From Phoronis ovalis (lineage: Eukaryota > Phoronida > Phoronidae): a stretch of DNA of 17,132 nucleotides. Of the stretch, positions 1 to 10,515 are shown in pieces. The notes beneath the pieces are model-generated. The model had not been told where the DNA came from. It worked only from the letters and a program-made list of their open reading frames with translations, and did not search any database. The DNA is taken from the NCBI GenBank assembly GCA_028565635.1, contig JAOXYB010099048.1, positions 1 through 17,132 of the forward strand. The letters run 5' to 3'. Every line of letters starts with the position of its first letter. Within the stretch, counting starts at the first letter, position 1. A program made the position numbers and the translations under genes.

Positions 1-266
1 GGTTGTTTCTTAATGTAAACCAACACCAGGGAATTCATAGATTGTCATGAAGCTTAATGTTATATTGTCACAAAGTGTCAGAAAACCATCAAGTTGTAAC
101 TGATTTCAAGTAAAATAGAAGTCTATGCTGTATCCTGTGCATGTAGTATGATACATGAACATTAGAACAGTTCTCATTTTTTTAGAATTATACTATACCA
201 TTAATGGCTATATGAATTTAAGTTAAAATCTTTTATCACATTCATGATGGACCTTTTTATTTTTAG
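1..266 (+). other. 3' part of an MVP intron
   Basis: This A+T-rich stretch ends in a pyrimidine-rich tract and TTTTTAG directly before the 81-base exon. It has no open frame that continues the MVP protein. It is read as the right end of an intron whose donor lies outside the window. Confidence 0.75.
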
Positions 267-796
267 CTCCGTAAATCTGAACTGACATTCGTCAGGAATC
301 GGAATAACTTGGAAGTCCACAAAACGAAACAGCTAACAGCTATTGAGGTATAACTTTCACAGACTTCAGTTCCTTCAAGATGTAGGCTCAGACTTGTACT
401 ATGTGTGCAATTGCTCATTTAAAATAATGGTCCCTTTGAAAAACGATTTTAGTTTGTTCTCCATCACCATCTTCACTCAGCCTTGCTATAAATTGTACTG
501 ATGAATGTCTCTAGTTATCCAGTGAATGTGTTAGTTCTCTAATCATAGTAATTCTTTTCCTACAACAGTTGATTTGTGTGAAATGTTCCCGTTTTTTTTT
601 TTAGACTGGAAAGTTTGGCAAAATGGTGTCTGTTTTGGGGCGTAGTACTATAGCAGCAGTTGCAAATGCAGGCCCAGAATCCCAAGTGAAACTACTTGAA
701 AGCCTTGGCATACAAAGTGTGCTGTTCACCGATGGCAATTCACCCATTAATTTGTTCAATACTGCTGATGGATTGGTGCAGAAACCGCAACAGTAA
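267..796 (+). CDS. MVP: Major vault protein, last two coding exons (5' part outside window)
   Basis: MVP is the main structural protein of the vault, a large cytoplasmic ribonucleoprotein barrel. Two exons are seen: 267-347 (27 codons, after TTTTTAG and before GAG|GTATAA) and 605-796 (63 codons plus TAA, after a T-run ending in TTAG). They join in phase 0. The first exon reads [20 protein letters not shown] and ends QLTAIE, matching the charged end of the MVP cap-helix. The second has the hallmark cap-ring segment: [20 protein letters not shown] followed by [16 protein letters not shown]. This closely resembles the vertebrate pattern of GPE-QVKLLQSLG, then TDG-PINLF-TA-GLL, recalled from family knowledge. 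The protein ends eight residues after NTADG with QKPQQ, so the variable C-terminal tail is short. The other exons, including the MVP repeats and shoulder domain, lie left of the window. The identification is strong; exact splice borders are inferred from consensus and frame continuity. Confidence 0.93.
348..604 (+). other. MVP penultimate-to-last exon intron (phase 0)
   Basis: The 257-base intron starts GTATAACT and ends with a T-run and TTAG. Removing it joins ...QLTAIE to TGKFGKMVS..., which keeps the MVP frame. It contains no recognisable gene. Confidence 0.85.
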
Positions 797-1690
797 TACT
801 TGGTACTGTCAAGGCAAATAGTTTTCAGTGTTTTTCCTACATAAACTATACAGATGCAGCATGTCAAAAACACCAATTATTATTAATGTTTGCCATTACT
901 GTGAAAAATTCACGGATTGGTGAGCATAATTGCCCCCTTGCGTACAAGTACCCTATTAAGGATATATGTGTATTATATGTAATTATTAGTTAGAATGAAT
1001 GACTGGTCTATACTTTAAATTTCTGTAAAGGTTTTAGCCAACAAAATAAATTGATCGATTAAATGAATAAAAATGTATGAGCCCCTAATTCTGATTGGCC
1101 ATACCTGGGTGGCACAATATCTCATATTACTTTTTTCTATGTTTGCTTTATTGAATGTTGTGAACTGGGAATTGAAGTTTGTAATTTCAGTAGGCTTTAC
1201 TTGCACTAAATATTGATTGTGGAAAATTGTTTTCCCTTAAATTATTTGAAAAATATGACAAATAACATAACACTATGAAATTAAAGCACTTATGTTGACA
1301 TTTTAAGGAAACACAAATAATTTTGCCAATAAAATATCTTACCCAGTTGTTCTTTTCCCCAATAACCTATAATCTATTTTCTCATTGTTAACTGTGTGAG
1401 TGTTTTATTGCTGTAACAAGTGAACAGTCAAAATAGTAATAGATATAGGTGTGGTCAAGAGTTATGCTGAGTTGAATATATGTTGTAACTTCACTTCACC
1501 TGCCAAGGCAAATATTGTTTATCATGTAATGCATGACTTGACCTGTGATATTTTTATATGATTTATGAACTGTGTATTTACATTGTTAAATGTATAAGTA
1601 TTGCACTTTGTTTAATTATGGATGACAAAGATAAAATGTCAATTATACTATGTATTGTGACAAAATAAATTTTAAAAATAATGTCCCGAT
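797..1690 (+). promoter_or_regulatory. MVP 3' UTR with alternative polyadenylation signals
   Basis: After the MVP stop the DNA is very A+T-rich and non-coding. AATAAA hexamers on the plus strand lie at 1045-1050, 1066-1071, 1328-1333 and 1664-1669. The first two would give a 3' UTR of about 270-300 bases and the last one of nearly 900 bases. Which signals are used cannot be told from sequence alone; the right end given here assumes the last one. Confidence 0.5.
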
Positions 1691-4237
1691 AACTGCATAA
1701 CTTTGGCTACTGTCGTCTCAGTTCTCTATATATAGGATATATCCTAGGTTCTACTGACACTTGTTGAACCAAGGTAAGAGTCCAGTCCGAGGTTTATGCT
1801 GATTGTTGCTGTATAGGTTTTGATTGATATCTTTGGTCTTGTCTGATATTCCAGTGTTCTATAGTGAAAACAACAGACCAACCATTCTAAATTGGGGAAA
1901 CATCTGATTAATAGCTCATGTTACTTGTCCGCCAGAAATTTGTGCGACTGTGAGCCACCTGTTGTTCGGCTGTTTGGACGTGGATCATGCAGGATAACAG
2001 ACCGTTTCTTTTAGGGGACGCTTTCAGAAAAATTATTGGCAACTGCGTATATTGCGACATGTGCGCCCCCAAGAGATTCGACCGTTTCATCGTATATGCG
2101 GTCAGATCGAGTATGGAATTAATGGATATGCATACGATCGATTATTTTTTGTTATAAATACCCAATTTTGACATTCTCTTCTACGTCGAAATAAGTTTCG
2201 AAAATAATCAATTTTCAATATAAAATGACATTCCAGATTGTTTGTTTTTTTCATCGATTTGTGCTAACTGGATTCATTTTAATGATCATGGCTTGTGAAA
2301 AAAGGAGAGATAAAAATGTTAAACGATGAAACATTTCGCATAAATAAATATGTTTCTTTCTGGAATCCTCTTTACCACTAGTCACCTGGCCTGTATGCCA
2401 CGTGATGCCTGCATACCTGTGCACTTATTTTGAACCATTATTAGTATATATGCTGAAAGGCAGAAGCCATGCATTTTTTGTTGATGTCGATATCCTTCAT
2501 CTGGCATATGCATCAGATGATTAACTCAAATATTCTTTATCAAATTAAACTGACATCCACAGTTAACAAGACCTTCTAATATCGTTAGGTGCTCCTCCTT
2601 GGCCACTATGATCGAACCTGAGCAGCATGCATCATAGCGATCGGCGAAGATTCAGTTCTTCATTCCCACTATTAGCACATTCGGTAGGACGCGAATTGAT
2701 ATATGGGATCAGAGAGTATATGAGTATGAGAGTACTTGGTATCGATCATAATACGAGCTTCATTACGTCCCGGTTTTTTATTGACAACATAGTTTAACGG
2801 TAGTTAATCTGTAGGAGCGCAAAATGCATCTCAAAAGATAACACACTGTACATAATGGAGAAAAAACGAACTATTTTTCTATTTTGTAATAACAAAGCAT
2901 TTAATTTATTTTAATTTAATAATCACAGTTTAACAATCATAACCAGTGTGATCATATTTGACGTAGATTCGTAGCGACCCATTATTCAATTTTATAATTC
3001 ACAACTCGGGAAGTATATAACATGTATGCAATGATTTCGTTTTTATACAAAAATATAAAAAAATCTTTCTATGTACTAAACTCACCGTATATCGATTTTA
3101 CAATATTTACCTACTGAGTAGAAAAGATGAAATTTACACAGTTATCTAGTATGCTGTAAAAATTCGCAAAGGAAAATCTTTTACGTTTTTGTTTTGAAAA
3201 GCAGTTTTCGATGAAACTGGAAATAAACATTCGACAAGTTTTACAATAATCAGTTAAACGATCGGAAAGGGTTTCTTCATTTCGATACAATCACGTTTCT
3301 GTAAAGCAATCCTCGAGCTGTACGAATTTATCAGATTCAATGCAACTCTTACCAAATGAACAAAAACCAGAATCCCATAATCCAAAAAAAAAATCAACAA
3401 ACCTTTGTGCAACTTAGCCGCCGAACATTGTCGTTAAAAACGTTTATAAATATTTTTTCGCGAAATTTTTACTGCACAAATAAATTGGAAGCAATATAAT
3501 AGTAATACCATGTGTTCTGTCAGCTAAACATACATATGAAGGCGTTTTAGAAATTATTCCTACGATGTAATTACCCGAAAGAGTGATAATGTCTGCTTTG
3601 AGTACGGACAGACCCCATAAATTCCACTATCCAACCGCTTAACAGGAATATAATAGATAAAAAAGTCTGTCTGCTGAGCACAAATATCTCACGCATTTTC
3701 GCCGTATCTAAAGCCTGTGCAAGTAATAACCTACGAAGAGATGACATCCTTTTATTAGTTGGAGTTACCAAACAACGCCCAAATGCTTTTGGTATTGCCA
3801 CCTGTCGAATACATTTCAAATCACAAATATTTATATAACTGATTTTTGAGACAGTCTACGTCTAATAAATTTTTTACAATCCATAATCATTAAACCTTAA
3901 CAACAATAATCATTCGGACAATCTAAAAATTTTACAAAATCATTGCTTCCGCCCAATCAATATTAAGACTAGAATTTTCAAAAAAAAATAAATTCTTATT
4001 TGACAATAGCGGGCATTAAAATATCCCTGGACGACACTAGTGTGGTCTTATAACGTCACCGCACAAAATTATGGTTTCGTGAAACAAGTAAAGCACGAAA
4101 ATGTTTGTGAACCATATACATTAAATTTTTTCTTTATGTACAGGTGCTTTTCGTACCTTCCCCCTTGTTTGTAAGGATATTTATAAAGCATACAAAGTAT
4201 GCAGTATATATTTCTTGTTATTACTCACTTTGATCCA
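1691..4237. other. Non-coding stretch between two convergent genes
   Basis: No supportable gene is seen. The open frames here are short and show no family motif, for example an 82-codon minus-strand frame at 3571-3819 and a 60-codon one at 1908-2090. A slightly G+C-richer patch lies at about 1900-2100 and another at about 2590-2700, without protein-like content that I recognise. A perfect 14-base palindrome, TAGGATATATCCTA, lies at 1733-1746. MVP ends to the left and the minus-strand gene ends to the right, so this is tail-to-tail intergenic DNA plus possible 3' UTR. Confidence 0.6.
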
Positions 4238-4243
4238 TTTATT
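4238..4243 (-). terminator. Candidate polyadenylation signal of the minus-strand gene
   Basis: TTTATT on the plus strand is AATAAA on the minus strand. It lies 234 bases downstream of the stop codon of the 257-residue protein. It is the first exact hexamer I noticed in that direction. The hexamer is common in A+T-rich DNA, so this is only a candidate. Confidence 0.4.
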
Positions 4244-4476
4244 TCTACACATTGGTGATGCTTATTGCCAAATAAATACAAAGGAATGATTTTATCGGTC
4301 AGGGTTTACATTCACTGACCAATCATTTTTTAACAGTTACTACAGATAGTATGGCGTTTCACACAAACATGAAATAAGCGATTGTACAAGAAAATGCACA
4401 AAACCAACTGCTGCAGAAAGTCACGTGATGTAACAACCGTATACATGATCTCCACAATGCGTATGCACCTTCTCTA

Positions 4477-5434
4477 TCATTCTTTTACATGTAATAAATT
4501 TGCACCATCATTATTCATATGTGTGTTGCTGCTGACACTTATTTGAGTATCAGTTGAGATGTCTGCTGAATTTAATGCTGTGTTATCCTTTGCATCGGCA
4601 TACTCGTGCACCATAATTCTATGAACAAAAACTCCTTTGTCTTCTGGCTCCTTTTGTCGTTTTGCATTTTCATCTATGAAATATTTAGAAGTCCCATCTT
4701 GTTTTTGCGTTGTGGCGTAATCTTCCCACTTCTCTTCTGGAATCTCAACGTCTACACCTAAAAAATGGAGCAAATTTACACAACATTTCGTAAATCACAA
4801 ACACTAACAGTATACCAAAGGTACCGATAGGCAGAGTGAAAATTTAAATACACTTAGAAATCTGTTTAGAAGATATATCATCAAACATGCTTATGGCTAG
4901 TAACTCGTTATAAAATTTTCCTCTGGTCATTATGTACACACCTGTTCCTTGAGCGAACGTCACGTCCTCTAGCGGTTCACAAGCTTCTACTCCTTCTAGC
5001 CAATCTTTGCACTTCTGCGCATTTTCTGATAAATAAATTTGAGCATTCTTACAAGTTCTGTCCTTGCGCAAACCATATTCTCTGATATAAGTTTGTGGTT
5101 TTGTTTTTCCTAAACTTATTGTTAATTCAACTTTGTCCGGTAAATCTGTACTGTTCAAATGGGTTTCACTTCGTGTTCGATGAACAGTCGCTTTATGTTT
5201 CTTAGAGTTAGATTTATTTTTCTCATACTTGGGGTGTCCATAATCACTGCTCCCTATATCCGAGTTCGCTCGAAGAAGTGATAAATCTGTAAAATGTAAA
5301 TGGTTGGCACCATTGCTTTTGGAATTATGTTGTCCATTTGGTAGAATGAAATCTCTCCAAGATGGTGGTTTTGGCGGTCTGTTTGTTCCCAAGGAGACGT
5401 AACTCCTTGTGCCCATCGCGTGTTTACTACACAT
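4477..5434 (-). CDS. Uncharacterised polar 257-residue protein, two coding exons
   Basis: Two minus-strand exons join in phase 1: 5434-4942 (ending ACAG|GTGTGT) and 4757-4477 (after TTTTTTAG). Together they give 774 bases: 257 codons and TGA. ATG at 5434 is chosen because an in-frame TAG lies four codons upstream, inside the same exon. The protein has no signal peptide or membrane segment. It starts with a proline/tryptophan patch (PPKPPSWRDF, residues 20-29). A lysine/arginine-rich stretch follows (about 69-88), then a more ordered-looking core (about 100-215) containing YIREYGLRKDRTCKNAQIYL, KCKDWLEGVEACEPLEDV and IPEEKWEDYATTQ. The tail is rich in N, S, T and D and is probably disordered. 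Cysteines are at 128, 142 and 152. I do not recognise the family. The splice frame, the clean acceptor and donor, and the non-random core make it a real gene; the function is unknown. It is convergent with MVP. Confidence 0.78.
4758..4941 (-). other. Phase-1 intron of the unknown minus-strand gene
   Basis: The 184-base intron has a strong donor, AACAG|GTGTGTACA, and a T-rich acceptor, TTTTTTAG|GTGTAG. The frame stays open about 31 codons into the intron before a stop at 4846-4844, so retention would give a 196-residue variant with a different tail. Confidence 0.75.
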
Positions 5435-5462
5435 GATCTTCTAGCTTCAGATCACGGTACAC
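5435..5462 (-). other. 5' UTR segment of the unknown gene, starting at a splice acceptor
   Basis: On the minus strand TTTTCCAG lies directly before GTGTACCGTGATCTG at 5462. The 28 bases to the ATG contain a stop in the main frame, so they are 5' UTR. An upstream non-coding exon is therefore expected at higher coordinates; I could not locate it. A different frame of these bases is open up to a TAG that overlaps the start codon, so an upstream ORF entering from the earlier exon is possible. Confidence 0.55.
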
Positions 5463-8379
5463 CTGGAAAACATGAGCAACCATATTTAATAAAATATTTA
5501 GATTTGTTAGTAAATATTCATTGGTTTTGTCGGCAACACTCATAATAACGGTAAATAACAATATACTAGATACCTTAGTATTTTATCATATTCAGTAGTG
5601 CAATGCTTAATCTGCTAAATATTATCCAAAAGTAAGAGAAAAAATGTGACTCACATATGTTCGAACAAAAATAAAAACAACGGGTGAACAACTGAAATAT
5701 TGTTTGTGTTTATCAAACGAAAGCAAATATGGTAACAAATTTTATCGGTAGATGGCGATCACTTGATATTCTCATTTTACATGCCCTCGTCATCAATGAC
5801 GATTAACTATAGGGTTGGTTCCGCTCTTTCCATACCCTCAGATATCATAACAATTCAATAACAAACGCACAACCTGTCCTATTTTCAACATCATTTATGA
5901 AGAACACGTGTATGGCGTGTTCCTGACCTATGACTTACATCTCTTATAGAATACTGATATGCATCATGGATGCATCACACAATGCGTCCGCGGCTTAAAA
6001 CTGTATTTAAAACATAATCAAGCTGTGACAGATCACGAAATCTTAAGTATTCACACACCTACAAAAATACTGTCTTTAGTAATACAAACATTCTTCATCA
6101 TTTCAGGATAAAATATGCAGCTTAATCTCAGGATTTAATTTTTATGTAACACGATCTTAGCTGATCGATATAGCTTCGAGTACGTTGCACAGGGTTTTAT
6201 TTGCATATTAGCTTTGTGTCGACTGTGAAGTAAATACAAAGTTAGTGTAAGCATACTCTAATCCTTTACTTGTTCAATCCAAATACATATTAAGCTAAGA
6301 ATTGACAACACACATGCAAAGTTCCCACGAACTGACAACATTAAAATATTATTTATTATTATATTGCCATCTCTATCACTTTGTTGTTTATCCTTTTTCC
6401 AAGAAAAACATAAAGAAGCAAATTGATTCATATTTCATTTGTCACTAGTAATTATAGAACACAACTCGTGATGCATCCAATGATAAATATTTTGGCTGAG
6501 ACAGACGCTATATCCGGAAGTAAATGGACTTGATTTTTTTTACAGTTTTTAGGGTGGACACAAAAAATGTGTAGAAAAAATGAGGTTATTTCGTGGCATC
6601 TATCCAACGACTGAAACACCCTTGTTTTGGTCCCAAATTTGCAAAACAAGTGGCTATGAGATTACTCGTATAGAGAATAGTTTTGCTGGTTATTTAGTCA
6701 TTAACAAGTCGCCCTCTAAACTACACAAGGGAGTGGTAGGGCAGATGCTGCAGAACGCTAACAAATCTTAAGGTCAGCTAGTACAAACATATGTGCAATG
6801 CATGTGTGACTTCCAATCAAGGTGGATAACACATCGGAAGTATAAAATAACCCTTTACAGACGAGACTATGATTGCTTGATGTTTTATTACGTGTGTACT
6901 CTACCTTATTAATGACTTGCTACAGTGATTAGAGCACTGCCCTCCAAGAATACATATAGTTCAAGTAATAACAAGTTTAACATTTTTAAAATGCTCAATT
7001 TTTTCACACGCTAAAATACATTTTCATTTAAATGTTTCAGTCATAACATATTCAACGGTAGAAATATGCTGTAACGCAGAAGAACCAAACTCCACGGAAC
7101 AGCACAAACGTTTGTATCTCCTTATTTCATAAATCTTGCATTCCACAATGCAAGACAGCCATGAACTCAGTCAAGCAAGAACTTACAGATTCCCTTCTTT
7201 TTTTATTATCTTCGGTGCTCTACAATACTCATAAGCCATCAAATCATTGGGAACCAACATCAATTATTGGAACTAAACAAAATAAACTTGATGCTCCGAC
7301 ACAGGATAATTTAAACTTTAAATACAGCAATTAAGATAACGTTATTTACGCGACCGCACATTTGAAACAAAGGGAAAAAAGCCAGCCAGTCACGCCCATA
7401 AGATAAAGTTTAATGGGATTTTTGTCCCAGTGAACTTCTCCTTTTCTCCTACGGAGCATGCACTTTTTTATAGCATCCCTCACGTACCTGTTTACCTCGA
7501 GTTCAGAATAACACACGTCACTGATTTTATGAAAATGTTTTTTATCTTATTTATTTCCCTTTAATCACCCTGGAGGGTACCCTCCTCCCATCATTGGCTT
7601 CACATTATTGACTTCGTGTCTGTTCTAAGCCAAAACCACAGCTATTCTATTACCAGTAGATAATAAGTGAAAAAGTCATCATGATAACCGATTTTTCATT
7701 TACAACAAAACTGCTATTGACTTGAAATTAAACCACGATCTTGATAAATTGTAAACCTTACATTATGTCTGCATAAATATCGGCGACTCTCTCTGACATT
7801 TAAAAAAGCAAAATACAATGCATCAAGAACTGAACCGCGTTATCAAAATTTTACAGAAAATGTACTTACTTTGTTGTTTCAAAAGACTGTTACAAACAAA
7901 ATCTTTCGAAAAATGTCAATAAAAAATTCTCCGCTATAAAGCGCTGGTATTTGTTCCCCATAGCATATTTAAATAAAAATGTTCATCTTTTTTTAAATTC
8001 CCGATAAATCTGCAGTGATCACTATAACACATTTGAACAGTAGAGATTTTTCACTTTTTGTTTGGGAAATTCAAAGAATGCAAAGTAATCATCCGGGAAT
8101 GTAATCCCACACGTTTAAACTGTCGAAATTTATGCATAGACTGCATTCGTGTATTGCGGATAAAACACACCTTTGCGCTGGAATCTCAAACACCTTTCTT
8201 GAAATAGAAAGAAGGGTTTGTAGAAATATTTGCTCAGCCCACAACACTTAAATATAGTTCAAGCAAACCAAACCGCATAACCCACATCGCTGACAAAAAT
8301 GCCATGAATAGACGGCCTGAATAGACAACTTTTTCAGCCGATTTATAGGAGAAAACTTTTTACACTGTAAGATAACGAT
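5463..8379. other. Non-coding stretch, probably intron or upstream region of the minus-strand gene
   Basis: The stretch is A+T-rich with no supportable gene. Small dyads are present: GAACACG and CGTGTTC separated by 7 bases near 5902-5922, and TCGTCAT-CA-ATGACGA near 5790-5805. A plus-strand frame at 6553-6771, directly after an acceptor-like TTTTTAG, is open for 72 codons but resembles no family that I know. A decayed tRNA-like stretch is listed separately. Because the minus-strand gene starts with a spliced 5' UTR, part or all of this stretch may be its first intron. Confidence 0.5.
6914..6976 (+). repeat. tRNA-like relic, possible SINE head
   Basis: The segment GCTACAGTGATTAGAGCA resembles the D arm and polymerase III box A of tRNAs. 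It is followed by CTGCCCTCCAAG, like the anticodon arm of a glycine (TCC) tRNA, and then AGTTCAAG, a weak box B. The anticodon stem and the acceptor stem do not pair. It is therefore not a working tRNA; a decayed tRNA pseudogene or SINE head is the best reading, and chance similarity remains possible. Confidence 0.28.
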
Positions 8380-8381
8380 TA

Positions 8382-8564
8382 GACTAATGTTAGTCGGCTC
8401 TGTAATTTAAGATAATGTGATAAAAAAAAAATGTCCTAAAAAATAATTTTCTTAAAAAGTCTTTTAAAAGATTTGTCTAAAAATGTAATGTAAAAGACAA
8501 AATAGTCTGACAGTCTTAGCTTTGAATTTAAAGGAGAAAAATATATGGCACTCCTAGCTTTACA
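8382..8564 (+). repeat. Left long inverted repeat (183 bases)
   Basis: Aligned by eye to the reverse complement of 13824-13994, it shows about a dozen mismatches plus one gap of about 12 bases in an A-run. It starts with an inner palindrome, GACTAA-TG-TTAGTC, and ends GGCACTCCTAGCTTTACA. AGTCT/AGAC words recur along it, as in subterminal transposase-binding repeats of some transposons; that role is inferred. Confidence 0.85.
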
Positions 8565-9236
8565 CATATAAAAATCATTTAAATATAAATCAAAACGTCG
8601 AATTTTAAAATTTAAAATATAACTGAATATAAATTATATATAACCAGGAAAGACGCCAAAAGAATACTGACAGTTGCTATGAATCCTACCGAAAATACCT
8701 TTCTAAAACTTGTCCTAACAGTTCAACGGAATGATTGGTTGTGCAAAAGAAAAAAACTGTAGCTTATATACGTTATAATATTCAAAGTAGAAAATAAATA
8801 ACGACACAATTGAGAAAAGCTTGTTAAGATTAAATGCTCAAGGTATAGTGACGAAGTGTGCTCACTTTCCCTCACAAACTGGTTCCCCAGCAAATCTTTT
8901 TCTTGGTTACCGCTTCACACTTTATTACGATTGTAATTAACGAGAAGATCCACCTGCAATAATACTACTAGTAACTCTGTATAATAGTGGTTTCGACAAA
9001 AACGACGATATTTTTTTTAAAGCTGCATGTACAGCATACTTTTTGGATTGAATATAATGCAAACGCGATTGGTCAGATGCATGCATCTAGCTGAAGAAGT
9101 CGATCTCACCTGCAAGTATAGACATATGCTGTCACGACACAATTCCAACGTATTAATGTTGAAGTAATTGTCATATCTATTGTTTTGTTGCCATAAATGT
9201 GATGATCGCCATATTTTTTACACCAGAGACAAAGCT

Positions 9237-9239
<3 letters not shown>

Positions 9240-9272
<33 letters not shown>
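9240..9272. repeat. (AC)n microsatellite
   Basis: An uninterrupted AC dinucleotide run of about 16 units. Confidence 0.97.
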
Positions 9273-9274
<2 letters not shown>

Positions 9275-10453
9275 ATGAATCTAAAATGTTGAAGAGTTAA
9301 ATTGGCCTTTAGTCGAACAATGATTGCATGACAAATGGATGATAAATTTAGTATGGTTAAAAATATCGTTCATGGCCATAAGCAAAACAAGCACTCCAAA
9401 AATGTGTGATTAAACCGGGATATGGTGTATCTAAGTTGTTGTACAAAACTGCGTAAACCATTAATGCTGCTCTTAACAGAAAAACAGACAAACAGTTACA
9501 CGCACGTATTGTGGAATGTACATTCGTATTTATTCATTTTGTACAAACACACAATATCTTCATTTACTGTTATCTCTTCGTGATATAAGAGAGGCGTAAT
9601 GCTTGGGACGTTATCTGTACCGAATTCCTAATTTTTTATTCACAGGATGAGAACTGACGCCTCGTCACAGAAACACCTTTTTCCACCTGTGTGAATAAAG
9701 TGCTGAAGTAAAAGTTACATTTCTTTTTTGGCTCCGAACAAAGTAGCCGTTTATTAAAATATGTTAAATTACACATGATTTCTAAGTACTTTTGGTCTAC
9801 GAAGTTTTCTGGTCAAGTACACAAATGTCGCAGAACAGAGTAATAATTTGGCTGGGCTACGATTTTTGATGTTGAAATTTTGAAAAGAGGATTAAAATTA
9901 CAACGGTTCAACAGCATTAAAAATATAGAATTCTTAGAAAAAGCTTACTAAATAATATGAGGGAAATTTCGAAAAAACTAAAATTATTTCATAATGCACT
10001 TCAAATAATGAGATTTCAAATGGGCAACCGGTTAAACATACCTGGGCTACATAATTTAACATCGCGGCTGTGGTAATAATAAGGGTTGAATACCTGTGTT
10101 AGACATTCTTCTTCTGACAGTTAACTAATTTTTATGTCTGTCTGAAGGATTTCTGATTATACAAATAAAATTTAGTGTTTACAACGCTCATTGTGCAATA
10201 ATAGCTGAAGGATAGATTAATTGCCACGTGAAAAAGTGTCACCTTGCCCACAATATGTGAATTTTATTATCTTATGCGTCCGAAGAGAAATTCAACGTCA
10301 TGTACTACAAATGTCCAGCGCTACTTGACACTTTTTATAGATTTGAAAAACATTTTCGTTTCTAAAATGTTCGTTTTTACTGTATTTTTGCACTGCGATG
10401 AAGAAGTTTCTTCCTATGGCTCTAACCGTCACTTACTTGTTTTCTATGGCAAT

Positions 10454-10515
10454 ATACAAATTTGCAATAACTGGATAAGAGAACATACAAATTTGCAATA
10501 CCTGGACAAGAACAA
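10454..10515. repeat. Two-copy tandem repeat, 31-base unit
   Basis: ATACAAATTTGCAATA occurs at 10454 and again at 10485, followed by ACTGGATAAGAGAAC and CCTGGACAAGAACAA. The unit is 31 bases and the two copies differ at a few positions. Confidence 0.85.

Noticed and set aside
601-876. 91-codon minus-strand frame
   Set aside because: It is the antisense of the MVP terminal exon, whose plus-strand frame clearly encodes the conserved cap-ring.
1733-1746. Perfect 14-base palindromes here and at 9075-9088
   Set aside because: Short A+T-rich palindromes of this size are expected now and then in 17 kb; no partner feature gives them meaning.
3571-3819. 82-codon minus-strand frame
   Set aside because: No motif, unremarkable composition, and no splice context linking it to the minus-strand gene, whose stop lies upstream of it at 4477.
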